Assembly (NCBI RefSeq): GCF_002964705.1
Contig: NZ_PQCD01000033.1
Span: 367,757 to 431,756 of the forward strand
DNA from: Pseudoalteromonas sp. T1lg75
GTDB taxonomy: Bacteria; Pseudomonadota; Gammaproteobacteria; Enterobacterales; Alteromonadaceae
DNA: 64,000 nucleotides
Direction: 5' to 3'
Below are positions 12,015 to 20,650 of this stretch, in pieces. Numbering within the stretch: position 1 is the first letter of the stretch; each line of letters begins with the position of its first letter. The notes beneath the pieces are model-generated. The model was not told the origin of the DNA. It searched no databases and was given only the letters and a program-made list of their open reading frames with translations. The translations under genes were made by a program, and so were the position numbers.

Positions 12015-13280
12015 ATGACTGAGAACCTGTGGTGGGCGAGTGCGCCAAGACTGAGGCTGGACACGGTGGCGCCGGTTGGCCACAGCACGGACGTGGTTGT
12101 CATCGGCGGCGGGTTTAGCGGTCTCGCCTGCGCCCTCAGGCTGGCAGAGCAGGGGACACAAGTCAGCCTGTTTGAGGCTGAACAGATAGGCCATGGCGGC
12201 TCGGGGCGCAACGTCGGCCTAGTCAATGCCCTGCTCTGGCTGGAGCCTAACGAAGTTCTGGCTCGGCTCGGACCCAGGAAAGGCGGTAAATTGAACGCCT
12301 TTTTGGCGCAGGGGCCGGACCGGGTGTTCGAGCTTATCGAACGGCACCGCATCGAATGTGAACCCACCCGCACCGGCACCCTGCATTGCGCCCATCGTCC
12401 CGGATCACTAGTAGAACTGGCGCGACGTCAGCGCCAATACGCTGAACTTGGGGTGGAAGCCAGGCTTCTTGATGCGGATGAACTGGAGGCTAAAACGGGT
12501 TCCTCAAGATATTCGGGTGGGCTCCACCTGAGCACCGCAGGCACCATTGAGCCCCTGGCCTATGCGCGGGGACTGGCTCGGGCGGCAATGCGGGCCGGGG
12601 TTAAAATTTACCAAGGTGCGCGGGTCGATGCGGTGACGCGCCGCGACTCGGCCTGGCAGCTTGATGTCAACGGGGAAAGCGTGCGCTGTAACGCTCTGGT
12701 CGTGGCGACCAACGCATATCACAGCTGGATAGCAGGTTGTCCCGCGCCGGCCTTTACTCCGGTACATTACTTCCAGGTGGCAACAGCCGTGCTGAGTGAC
12801 GCGGCGCTGCGCAACATCCTGCCTGAACGCCAGGGATGCTGGGATACTGCGCCCGTCATGAGTTCCTGGCGGCGCGACGCCGCCGGACGACTGATACTGG
12901 GGGCGGTTGGCAAGCTGGGCGGATGGCAGGGAGAGATCCACACCCGTTGGGCTCGGCGTCAGTTGCACCTGCTTTACCCTGAACTCGATTTTCCTGGGTT
13001 TGAACATGCCTGGTATGGGCGCATTGCCTACACCCGAGATCATCTGCCCCACATAGTGGAAATCGGCCCAGGTGCTTACAGCCTGTATGGCTATTCTGGG
13101 CGAGGGATTTGTCCGGGTACCCTGTTTGGCAGTGCGCTGGCGGACTTTTTGTTGAGCGGGGACGCCGATACGCTTCCGGTTCCCCTCGAGCCAACCCGGC
13201 GGGAGGCGTTCAACCGTATTAAGGGTCTGGGGTACGACCTCGGCGCCGCGGCCTTGCATGGCGCCGAATTATGCATTTAA
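12015..13280 (+). CDS. FAD-dependent amine/amino-acid oxidase of the DAO family
   Basis: This 421-residue flavoprotein has an N-terminal Rossmann motif VVVIGGGFSGLACA (about 27-40), followed by a GHGGSGRNVG segment like that of gamma-glutamylputrescine oxidase (PuuB) and relatives. The C-terminal part has a GYSGRGI motif that closes the FAD site. The family oxidises secondary or primary amines and amino acids such as glycine, sarcosine, pipecolate and glutamylputrescine. It lies inside the gal operon between the symporter and galE, which is unusual because Leloir degradation needs no amine oxidase. It could act on an amine derived from the galactosylated substrate. The specific reaction cannot be deduced. 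Confidence 0.8.
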   Translation: MTENLWWASAPRLRLDTVAPVGHSTDVVVIGGGFSGLACALRLAEQGTQVSLFEAEQIGHGGSGRNVGLVNALLWLEPNEVLARLGPRKGGKLNAFLAQGPDRVFELIERHRIECEPTRTGTLHCAHRPGSLVELARRQRQYAELGVEARLLDADELEAKTGSSRYSGGLHLSTAGTIEPLAYARGLARAAMRAGVKIYQGARVDAVTRRDSAWQLDVNGESVRCNALVVATNAYHSWIAGCPAPAFTPVHYFQVATAVLSDAALRNILPERQGCWDTAPVMSSWRRDAAGRLILGAVGKLGGWQGEIHTRWARRQLHLLYPELDFPGFEHAWYGRIAYTRDHLPHIVEIGPGAYSLYGYSGRGICPGTLFGSALADFLLSGDADTLPVPLEPTRREAFNRIKGLGYDLGAAALHGAELCI

Positions 13281-13304
13281 TAGACTGAATTTTAGGGAGT
13301 ATTT

Positions 13305-14327
13305 ATGAAGGTATTGGTTACAGGAGGAGCCGGCTACATCGGCTCCCATACCTGTGTTGAGTTGTTGCAGGCCGGGTACGAATTGGTTGTGGTGGACAAT
13401 CTAAGCAACAGCCACAGGGAGGCATTAAGCCGGGTGGAATCGATCAGTGCAAAGACACTGACCTTCGTTAAGGCGGATATTCGTGACCGCGCCGCCATGG
13501 ACCAGGTGTTTGCCGAACATGCGCCAGAGGGGGTGATCCACTTTGCGGGTCTCAAGGCGGTCGGTGAGTCAACCCGAGATCCGCTTGCCTATTATGATCA
13601 CAATGTAAACGGCTCTCGTTTGCTGCTGGAGTTGATGCAAAAGCATGGGGTTAAAACCTTGGTATTCAGCTCGTCGGCAACCGTTTACGGTGACCCAGAT
13701 ATTGTGCCGATTGACGAAGGCGCGCCGCTGCGCACTACCAACCCTTATGGTCAGACCAAGCTGGTCGTGGAGAGTATGTGCCGGGATGTGGTGGCAGCGG
13801 ACCCCACCCTGAGCGTGGTACTACTGCGTTATTTCAACCCGGTCGGCGCCCACAGTTCGGGACTTATCGGCGAAGATCCGAGCGGTATTCCTAACAACCT
13901 GGTGCCCTACATAGCCCAAGTGGCGGTCGGTAAGCGCGAGCGCCTGTCCGTGTTCGGTAACGATTACGACACTCGCGACGGAACGGGCGTCAGGGACTAT
14001 ATCCATGTGGTGGATCTGGCAAGTGGCCATGTAAAGGCGCTCGAGGCGCTGCACGGCAAGCCGGGATGCCACACCTTTAATCTCGGCACGGGACGTGGCT
14101 ATTCGGTGCTGGAAATGGTTAACGCATTTTCCAAAGCTTGCGGCCGAGCCGTGCCCTATGAATTTGCACCACGCCGACCCGGCGATATTGCAGTGTGTTA
14201 TGCCAAGCCCGGGCTTGCCGAACGGGTACTAGGCTGGCGAGCAAGCTTGGGACTCGACGACATGATGGCGGATACCTGGCGTTGGCAGTCGCAAAACCCT
14301 GACGGCTATGCGAGTGGGTCCGAATGA
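13305..14327 (+). CDS. galE: UDP-glucose 4-epimerase
   Basis: A 340-residue short-chain dehydrogenase-type epimerase of standard length. It interconverts UDP-galactose and UDP-glucose with bound NAD. The [10 protein letters not shown] dinucleotide loop is at 6-15, the catalytic YGQTK (Y148, K152) is intact, and the SSSATVYG strand precedes it. A good ribosome site (AGGGAG) precedes the ATG. Its stop overlaps galM by four bases (ATGA). It completes the Leloir pathway together with galT and galK. Confidence 0.95.
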   Translation: MKVLVTGGAGYIGSHTCVELLQAGYELVVVDNLSNSHREALSRVESISAKTLTFVKADIRDRAAMDQVFAEHAPEGVIHFAGLKAVGESTRDPLAYYDHNVNGSRLLLELMQKHGVKTLVFSSSATVYGDPDIVPIDEGAPLRTTNPYGQTKLVVESMCRDVVAADPTLSVVLLRYFNPVGAHSSGLIGEDPSGIPNNLVPYIAQVAVGKRERLSVFGNDYDTRDGTGVRDYIHVVDLASGHVKALEALHGKPGCHTFNLGTGRGYSVLEMVNAFSKACGRAVPYEFAPRRPGDIAVCYAKPGLAERVLGWRASLGLDDMMADTWRWQSQNPDGYASGSE

Positions 14328-15298
14328 ATCCGGTGCGCCATACACTGAAAAACCGCAACGGCATGGAGGTTGATCTGCTGGCGAGCGGGGCGCGTATCGG
14401 TGCTGTCCGTATTCCGGTCGAAGGCCGGATGCTGGACATGATACTCGGCTACGATCGAATAGAGGAGTACGAGACGGATCCCTTCTATCTTGGGGCAACC
14501 GTGGGCCGGGTATGCAACCGTATTAATAATGCGAGCTTCAAGCTCGGTGGGCAGACGTTCAGCCTCAGCCGTAACAGTGGCGGGCATTGCCTGCATGGCG
14601 GCGAAAGCGGGTTTTCCGCCCGGCAGTGGAGCTTCGTTAAGCCTATGCTTAGCACCACCGAGGCTGTACTGGCGCTGATCTCGCCATCGGGTGATCAGGG
14701 CTTTCCCGGTCGGGTCTGTGCCAGGGTGCGTTATCTGCTTGATGACGATAACAGGCTGACAATCGAGTTTGAGGCGACAAGCGATGCGCCGACCCCGATT
14801 AACCTGTGTAATCACGCCTATTTCCACCTGGGTGAGAGCGCAGTGGCGGATCTTGGTTTACAGCTTTTTGCCTCCCGCTACCTGCCCGTAGAAGGCGGTA
14901 TTCCTCTGACGAGGCCACAGCCCGTGGCTGGGAGCCCGTTCGATTTCACCTCGCCTGCCTGGGTCGGGGAGCGGCTGGCTAATCTAGAGCACGATCAGTT
15001 GGCGAGTAATTCGGGATTCGATCATTGCTATTTGTTGTCTGCGCAACACAGCGTGTCAGCTCGTTTACGCGGACGCCACCATGGTATCGAGCTGGAGATC
15101 TGTACGGATCAACCCGGTATGCAGCTTTATACGGGGCAGTATCTGGAGCCGCCTTTCAGGCCGTATCAGGCGCTCTGCCTTGAGGCGCAAAACCTTCCCG
15201 ACGCTATTAACCGGCCCGATTTTCCTTCTTCACTGCTGACGCCCGGTGATCTTTACCGCCGCCGTGTCAGTTACAGATTCAGCCGAACCCGACGCTAA
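14324..15298 (+). CDS. galM: Aldose 1-epimerase (galactose mutarotase)
   Basis: A 324-residue GalM-type mutarotase. It converts beta-D-galactose, the product of beta-galactosidase, to the alpha form used by galactokinase. Conserved histidines are seen in GGHCLHGG (H88, H91) and NHAYFHLG (H164, H168), and the catalytic glutamate in LEAQNLPD near residue 288. The start overlaps the galE stop, so it is the last gene of the gal operon. A hairpin follows 10 bp after the stop. No signal peptide is seen, so it is cytoplasmic. Confidence 0.92.
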   Translation: MNPVRHTLKNRNGMEVDLLASGARIGAVRIPVEGRMLDMILGYDRIEEYETDPFYLGATVGRVCNRINNASFKLGGQTFSLSRNSGGHCLHGGESGFSARQWSFVKPMLSTTEAVLALISPSGDQGFPGRVCARVRYLLDDDNRLTIEFEATSDAPTPINLCNHAYFHLGESAVADLGLQLFASRYLPVEGGIPLTRPQPVAGSPFDFTSPAWVGERLANLEHDQLASNSGFDHCYLLSAQHSVSARLRGRHHGIELEICTDQPGMQLYTGQYLEPPFRPYQALCLEAQNLPDAINRPDFPSSLLTPGDLYRRRVSYRFSRTRR

Positions 15299-15308
15299 CC
15301 TTTTCACC

Positions 15309-15330
15309 GGCGACGCTCGTTTGCGTCGCC
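15309..15330 (+). terminator. Hairpin after galM, probable terminator
   Basis: GGCGACGC pairs with GCGTCGCC around a 6-base loop directly after the gal operon. The following ATTGT is a weak T-tract, so termination may be incomplete. Confidence 0.55.
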
Positions 15331-15394
15331 ATTGTACCGCACCATGCTTCTGTCCCTATTAAGTATATTGGATCCAATATTATAAATATTATTT

Positions 15395-15410
15395 GTAGTA
15401 TAAATATTGT
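15395..15410. promoter_or_regulatory. Probable GntR operator before the TonB-dependent receptor
   Basis: GTAGTATAAATATTGT matches the left half and centre of the lacZ palindrome; the shared core TTGTAGTATAAATA starts at 15393. It lies 105 bp upstream of the receptor start. A second AT-rich palindrome, AATATTATAAATATT, lies just upstream (15377-15391) and could be an auxiliary site. Confidence 0.68.
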
Positions 15411-15515
15411 AATTTAAAAATCGCCGGTATAGTATTCGATTAGCTGGTCACAAAACCGGCGCTTTTAAGTAACAAAACCAAGAATGAACCGCGACGTCAT
15501 CAAGGGATACAAACA

Positions 15516-18236
15516 ATGAATCACAAACAACCAAAACTAAGTCATCTTTCCCGTGGGGTTATGCTCGCGCTAGGCCTGTCCGGCGCTGTGCACGCGGCCG
15601 ATGCACCCGAAACCAAAGACAAGAAAGAAAACGATATCGAGGTGATCGCCGTTACCGGCATCCACGCCAGTATGGTGCGGGCCATGGATGTAAAGAAATC
15701 GTCCGAGGGTGTGGTCGATGCCATCGCCTCGGAGGACATAGGTAAGTTTCCAGATCAGAACGTGGCCGAGTCCCTGCAACGTATTTCCGGGGTCGCCATC
15801 GATCGTGAGGGGGGCGAAGGACAGCTGATCAGTGTGCGAGGTCTAGGCCCGGAGTTCAACTCCGTGCTGGTGAATGGCCGTACCATGGCGACCATCAGTG
15901 GTGGCCGGGCATTCAGTTTCGACACCCTGGCCTCAGAGTTGATCAACGGCGCCGAAGTACATAAAACCCAGACCGGTAAGCTGCAAGAGGGCAGTATAGG
16001 TGCTACGGTTAACATCACCACACATAGGCCATTGACGATCAAGGAATTTAAGGCGGTCGGCAGCATCAAGGACACCTATGATGAAATGTCCGACTCGCAC
16101 AATCCGACCTTCTCCGGTTTGATCAGCAACACCTTTGCCGACAATACCTTTGGCGTGCTGGCATCGGTTGCCTACAGCGACCGCGATAGCCGCAGCGACA
16201 ATGGCCAGACCTTCGGCTACCTAGTTCGTGACCTGAGCCTGGAAGATGGCACCGAGCATTCGGATGTCTTTATGCCGCGCAACTACGATCAGATAGTGCA
16301 AAGAGAAAACCGCGAGCGTAAGAGCGCCAACCTGGTGTTGCAATATCAGCCGTCGGACGACCTAATGCTGAGCTCGGATCTGCTCTATTCCCGCTATGAC
16401 GTCAGCTACCGCCAGGATATTCTGGCTCACTGGTTCGATAACGCCAATATAGTCGACGCCACCCTGGATGAAAACAAAACCATAGTAAAACTCGACTCGG
16501 CGCGCAGCAGTGCAACCGATTACCTGAATCGCCTTTCTTACCGCCCGACCACTACCCGTGCCGCCGCTGTCAATATGGATTGGCAGGTCAATGATACCCT
16601 GAAATTGGTGGCCGACTTGTCTTATTCGGATGCGGAGTCTCTTAACGGCGGACGCACCACGGATACCGTGGCCGGCTTTTTCAACAGCTACTCTTTTGAT
16701 AACAGCACGGGCGCCGAGCTGCCGACCCTGACCTTTGCTGAGGATCTCGATCCGAGTATTGTCAGCTCAAACTGGGCAAGCATTTTCGGTACCGACGTCA
16801 AGGACGAAGTGCTTGAAGCCAAGCTTGATGCCGAATGGGTGTTGGATGCGGGTCCCCTGGTTGCCATGGATTTTGGCGCCTATTACTCAGATCGCACCCT
16901 GTCTAGTGTGTATTCGGAAACCAACTGGCGGGTAAGCGTTTTGCACGGTGGTTATCCTGAGGGCGTCGACCTGCCCGATGAACTCTTTACCCTGTTCGAT
17001 GCGGATGGTTTCTTGTCCGGTGTGAGCGGCGAAACCGCTGATCAGTGGCTGATCTTTGACTCTTACGAGTTTATGGACTTTCTGCTGACGGATGCGGGCA
17101 TCAACGGCTTGGACGACCCGGATGCGGCCCGCGAAACCATCGCCAAATACCAGGGCTTTACGGCCCATGAACAACCCGATGCCTACGAGGTTAACGAGTC
17201 AGTGACCGCCATGTATGTCGACCTGTCATTCGAAGGTGAGCTGGGGAGCATGCCCTGGCAGGCGGTAACGGGGTTGCGTTATGTGGAAACCGACACCGAA
17301 TCGCGCGGCGCTCAGATAGCGTTGTTGGATCTGGTTGACCCTAATGGTACCGGCGACTATCAGGCCGTTGAATCCGAAGACTATGTGCCGATTAAAGTGC
17401 GTCACTCCTACGACCACCTGCTACCCAGTGTAAACGCCAATATTGAACTGGTGGAAGACTTGGTGGCCCGAGCGGCCTATTCAGAGAGTATTACTCGCCC
17501 GACTTTGACCGAAATGTCGCCCAGCACGGGCTATGGCGGCGGTAAGCTGGATGCGTTGCAGGCCGGGGGCGGTAACCCCAAACTGTCGCCCTACGAGTCG
17601 ACCAACTATGACCTCAGCCTGGAGTGGTATTTCGACGCGCAGAGCTATGCGGCCGTCGCCTATTTCAAAAAGGACATAGACAACTTTATCGATGGCGGCG
17701 TATCTCACGAAACCGTGAACCTGGCCAGCGGCTCTTACGACTATACGGTCAGCCGCCCCATGAACCTTAACTCGGCCACCATAGACGGGATGGAGCTGGC
17801 GTTCCAGCATAGCTTCGGCTACCTGCCTGAACCCTTCGATGGTCTGGGCGTTATGGCTAACATGACCTTCGTCGACAGCGAGTCGAGTGCAGATACGGTC
17901 GATAATCCTTTGCCCTTGCCCGGTCTAGGCGATTCGCAAAACCTGGTGATCTTCTATGAGAAAGATGCCTTCCAGTTCCGGGTTGCTTACAACAACCGCG
18001 AAGAGTTTATGCAGTCGACCACTAACTGGGCCGGTGGTGCGCCGATTTATGTCGAAGACTATGCCCAAGTCGATGTGAGCGGCAGCTACGACATCAACGA
18101 TAACGTGACGGTCTTTTTCGAAGGGATCAATGTGACCAACGAGATCATGCGTAAGCGCGGTCTGTATAAGAATCATGTGCTCAACATAATCGAAACCGGT
18201 CCGAGGTATTCGATCGGTCTGCGCGCATCGTTCTAA
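15516..18236 (+). CDS. TonB-dependent outer-membrane receptor (Caulobacter/Xanthomonas type)
   Basis: This 906-residue receptor has a signal peptide (about residues 1-27, ending HAADA), a TonB-box-like DIEVIAVTG at about 41-49, and a plug domain. The plug starts with KKSSEGVVDAIASEDIGKFPDQN and includes VAESLQRISGVAIDREGGEGQ, the hallmark of the large receptor subgroup that handles carbohydrates or peptides in Xanthomonas, Caulobacter and Alteromonadales. The barrel ends in a terminal phenylalanine (RASF). It would import the primary substrate across the outer membrane using TonB energy. It has its own operator, and the two saccharopine dehydrogenase genes follow after 98 bp, so the regulon ties uptake to both galactose and lysine-type chemistry. 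Confidence 0.9.
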   Translation: MNHKQPKLSHLSRGVMLALGLSGAVHAADAPETKDKKENDIEVIAVTGIHASMVRAMDVKKSSEGVVDAIASEDIGKFPDQNVAESLQRISGVAIDREGGEGQLISVRGLGPEFNSVLVNGRTMATISGGRAFSFDTLASELINGAEVHKTQTGKLQEGSIGATVNITTHRPLTIKEFKAVGSIKDTYDEMSDSHNPTFSGLISNTFADNTFGVLASVAYSDRDSRSDNGQTFGYLVRDLSLEDGTEHSDVFMPRNYDQIVQRENRERKSANLVLQYQPSDDLMLSSDLLYSRYDVSYRQDILAHWFDNANIVDATLDENKTIVKLDSARSSATDYLNRLSYRPTTTRAAAVNMDWQVNDTLKLVADLSYSDAESLNGGRTTDTVAGFFNSYSFDNSTGAELPTLTFAEDLDPSIVSSNWASIFGTDVKDEVLEAKLDAEWVLDAGPLVAMDFGAYYSDRTLSSVYSETNWRVSVLHGGYPEGVDLPDELFTLFDADGFLSGVSGETADQWLIFDSYEFMDFLLTDAGINGLDDPDAARETIAKYQGFTAHEQPDAYEVNESVTAMYVDLSFEGELGSMPWQAVTGLRYVETDTESRGAQIALLDLVDPNGTGDYQAVESEDYVPIKVRHSYDHLLPSVNANIELVEDLVARAAYSESITRPTLTEMSPSTGYGGGKLDALQAGGGNPKLSPYESTNYDLSLEWYFDAQSYAAVAYFKKDIDNFIDGGVSHETVNLASGSYDYTVSRPMNLNSATIDGMELAFQHSFGYLPEPFDGLGVMANMTFVDSESSADTVDNPLPLPGLGDSQNLVIFYEKDAFQFRVAYNNREEFMQSTTNWAGGAPIYVEDYAQVDVSGSYDINDNVTVFFEGINVTNEIMRKRGLYKNHVLNIIETGPRYSIGLRASF

Positions 18237-18334
18237 TCACCCCTGGGGCATACGGATATACCTATCTCTGGGGCGCAGGGTCGCGGCCTTGACGTCCCTT
18301 TTTTCAATTCACTGAGTAGACAGATTTAAACCTT

Positions 18335-19402
18335 ATGAGCAAAGCACATATTTGGCTGAGAGCGGAAACCAAACCGCAGGAAGAGCGCACCGCCCTGACC
18401 CCGGAAGGCGCACGTCAACTGATTGCGGCCGGTTTCGATGTGACGGTGGAAAAATCCGAACAGTCGATCTTCGCGCCCGAAGCCTATCAGGAAACCGGCG
18501 TACGGTTTGCCGAGCCCGGCAGCTGGGTCGATGCGCCGCTCGATGCCATTATTTTAGGTCTAAAGGAATTGCCGGAAGAGAGCTTCCCGCTGCGTCACCG
18601 CCATATTTATTTCGCCCATGCCTATAAAGAGCAGGCGGGATGGAAGGCTCTGCTGACGCGCTTCAAACAAGGCGGTGGCGAGCTGTACGACCTGGAATAC
18701 CTGGTCGACGACAAGGGGCGACGGATTGCGGCGTTCGGTTATTGGGCCGGGTTCGCCGGTGCAGCCTTGGCGCTAAAGGGCTGGATAAACCAGCAAAGCG
18801 GCCAGACGCCGCCGCTGGCGGACATTTCGGCGTATCGCGACAAGCAACAATTGTTGGCTGAAATTGATGCGCGCCTGGCCGGGTTGAAAACACGGCCGAG
18901 TATGATGGTGATAGGCGCCAAGGGACGCAGCGGCAGCGGTGCGGTTGACCTTGGCAAGGCGTTCGCTCTGGATATCAAACAGTGGGATCTGGCCGAAACG
19001 CAAAAAGGCGGGCCCTTTAGCGAGATAAACCAGGTCGATATTCTAGTCAATTGCGTGTTGATCAACCGGGATTTACCTCCCTTTGCGACGCGCGCAAGTC
19101 TGGACACGCCCGATAGACGCTTATCTCTAATTGCCGACGTTAGCTGCGACCCATACGGCAGCTACAACCCCTTGCCGCTTTACCGCGAGTGCACTACGTT
19201 TGCGCGTCCTTGCCTTCGCATCGATGAGGAGCCTTGCCTCGATTTGATCGCCATAGATCATCTGCCGTCCCTGCTGCCCAAGGAAAGCAGTGAGGATTAC
19301 GGCGCTCAACTGGTCCCTCATCTTTTGACCCTGGATGCCTTAGCAACGGGTGTATGGAGCAGGGCGCTGACGATTTTTAAAGAAAAGACAAAAGAAATCT
19401 AA
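18335..19402 (+). CDS. Saccharopine dehydrogenase (NAD+, L-lysine-forming), LYS1 type
   Basis: A 355-residue protein that follows the fungal LYS1 enzyme almost along its whole length. It has the opening LRAETKPQEERTALTP, the FAHAYKEQAGW loop with the catalytic-site histidine, the LYDLEYL and AAFGYWAGFAGAALAL segments, the nucleotide-binding MVIGAKGRSGSGAVDL, and a late IDHLPSLLPKESSE. The enzyme interconverts saccharopine with lysine plus 2-oxoglutarate, using NAD. The downstream gene (12 bp away) encodes the partner enzyme, so together they connect lysine to 2-aminoadipate semialdehyde. Flux may run towards degradation or towards lysine. Neighbouring kinase-phospholyase activity would supply the semialdehyde. 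Confidence 0.92.
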   Translation: MSKAHIWLRAETKPQEERTALTPEGARQLIAAGFDVTVEKSEQSIFAPEAYQETGVRFAEPGSWVDAPLDAIILGLKELPEESFPLRHRHIYFAHAYKEQAGWKALLTRFKQGGGELYDLEYLVDDKGRRIAAFGYWAGFAGAALALKGWINQQSGQTPPLADISAYRDKQQLLAEIDARLAGLKTRPSMMVIGAKGRSGSGAVDLGKAFALDIKQWDLAETQKGGPFSEINQVDILVNCVLINRDLPPFATRASLDTPDRRLSLIADVSCDPYGSYNPLPLYRECTTFARPCLRIDEEPCLDLIAIDHLPSLLPKESSEDYGAQLVPHLLTLDALATGVWSRALTIFKEKTKEI

Positions 19403-19413
19403 AAAGGAAAGTT

Positions 19414-20568
19414 ATGACAGCTAGAATTCATTGGCTGGGAGCGGGCCTGTCGTCCGTTCCCGGCATTAAAGAGTTGGCGCGCAACAAGCAGGCGCTGATC
19501 GTGTGGAACCGTTCATTGGAAAAAGCCCTGCTCGCGTTGAAGGGATGTGAGCTCGATGTACGCGCGCTAACCTGGGACGCGCTGGACGGCGCGGTTGAAA
19601 GCGGCGATGTTGTGGTTTCTATGTTACCGGCGACCCTGCACCCTGAAGTGGCCGAGCTCTGTTTGCGTAAGGGCGCTCACTTTGTTTCGAGCAGCTATAT
19701 CTCTCCCGAGATGCAGGCGCTGCACGCGAAGGCGAAAGACGCCGGGCTCAGCTTTGTTAATGAAGTGGGACTGGACCCGGGTCTGGATCACCTGCTGGCC
19801 CACTTGTTGGTCGACGCCTACACCGCCAGCGAGGTATTTGCCCCGGACAACCAGCATTACTTCCGCTCTTACTGTGGCGGTTTTCCGAGTGTCGCGAATG
19901 ATTTCAAATACAAGTTCAGCTGGTCGCCACTCGGGGTGCTGAAGGCGCTGCGCTCAAGCGCCCAATGGCGCGAGCACGGGGAAGTGCGAACTTCTAAGGC
20001 GCCATGGGAGGCGCTGAGCCGTTATCATGCCAGTTTACCAGGCGGTGGTAGTGAAACCTTTGAATCCTACCCGAACCGGGATTCCTTGCCCTTTATGGCG
20101 CAATATCAGTTTGGGGCCGACTGGGATGTGCAGGAGTTTGTGCGCGGCACCTTGCGCCTAGATGGCTGGTCGACGGCCTGGCAGGGTCTGTTCGACGAGA
20201 TCGGTGGATTAAGCGGTCCCCAAGGGGATGCTAGGTTGAGCGAGATCAGCGCCGAGCTTGAACGCAATTATAGTTATGAAGCGAACGAGGCAGATCGTGT
20301 GGTGATGTGCGTTGAACTGGAGGTCAAACGCGAAGGGCGGACCGTGTGGCACCAAAGCTATCAGATTGACGCCCACGGTAACGACAAGGGGCAGGCCATG
20401 GCTCGCCTAGTGTCCTATCCTGTTGGTTTGGCCATCGAGTCCGTGCTGGCCGGCGAATTGCCTGCGGGGGTTAGCGCCGCGCCTCACTGTCCAAAACAGA
20501 TCCATGCCTGGCTCGAGCGCTTGACTCTCTTGGGTGAATCCCTGGGCCATGCCGACCACCTAGCCTGA
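19414..20568 (+). CDS. Saccharopine dehydrogenase (L-glutamate-forming) / saccharopine reductase, LYS9 type
   Basis: A 384-residue protein with an N-terminal Rossmann domain (WLGAGLSSVPGI) and the LYS9 hallmarks: VVSMLPATLHPEVA, FVNEVGLDPGLDHLLA, and the substrate-domain strand FRSYCGGFPSVANDF followed by KYKFSWSPLGVL. It interconverts saccharopine with glutamate and 2-aminoadipate 6-semialdehyde. It sits 12 bp behind the LYS1-type gene, and a strong terminator follows. Having both halves as separate proteins next to a galactose locus is unusual for a proteobacterium, which normally makes lysine by the diaminopimelate route. This makes a catabolic or salvage role more likely than primary lysine synthesis. 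Confidence 0.9.
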   Translation: MTARIHWLGAGLSSVPGIKELARNKQALIVWNRSLEKALLALKGCELDVRALTWDALDGAVESGDVVVSMLPATLHPEVAELCLRKGAHFVSSSYISPEMQALHAKAKDAGLSFVNEVGLDPGLDHLLAHLLVDAYTASEVFAPDNQHYFRSYCGGFPSVANDFKYKFSWSPLGVLKALRSSAQWREHGEVRTSKAPWEALSRYHASLPGGGSETFESYPNRDSLPFMAQYQFGADWDVQEFVRGTLRLDGWSTAWQGLFDEIGGLSGPQGDARLSEISAELERNYSYEANEADRVVMCVELEVKREGRTVWHQSYQIDAHGNDKGQAMARLVSYPVGLAIESVLAGELPAGVSAAPHCPKQIHAWLERLTLLGESLGHADHLA

Positions 20569-20573
20569 TTAGA

Positions 20574-20608
20574 AACCCCGTGAACGCTGCAGTGTCACGG
20601 GGTTTTTT
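20574..20608 (+). terminator. Rho-independent terminator after the saccharopine genes
   Basis: AACCCCGTGA (20574-20583) pairs perfectly with TCACGGGGTT (20595-20604) and is followed by a T-run. It separates the receptor/saccharopine transcript from the transporter-halogenase-sapC group, although readthrough is possible because no strong promoter is seen in the following 45 bp. Confidence 0.85.
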
Positions 20609-20650
20609 GTATTTCGCTTGTGCTTAATGAACCAAATCCAGAGGAACACG

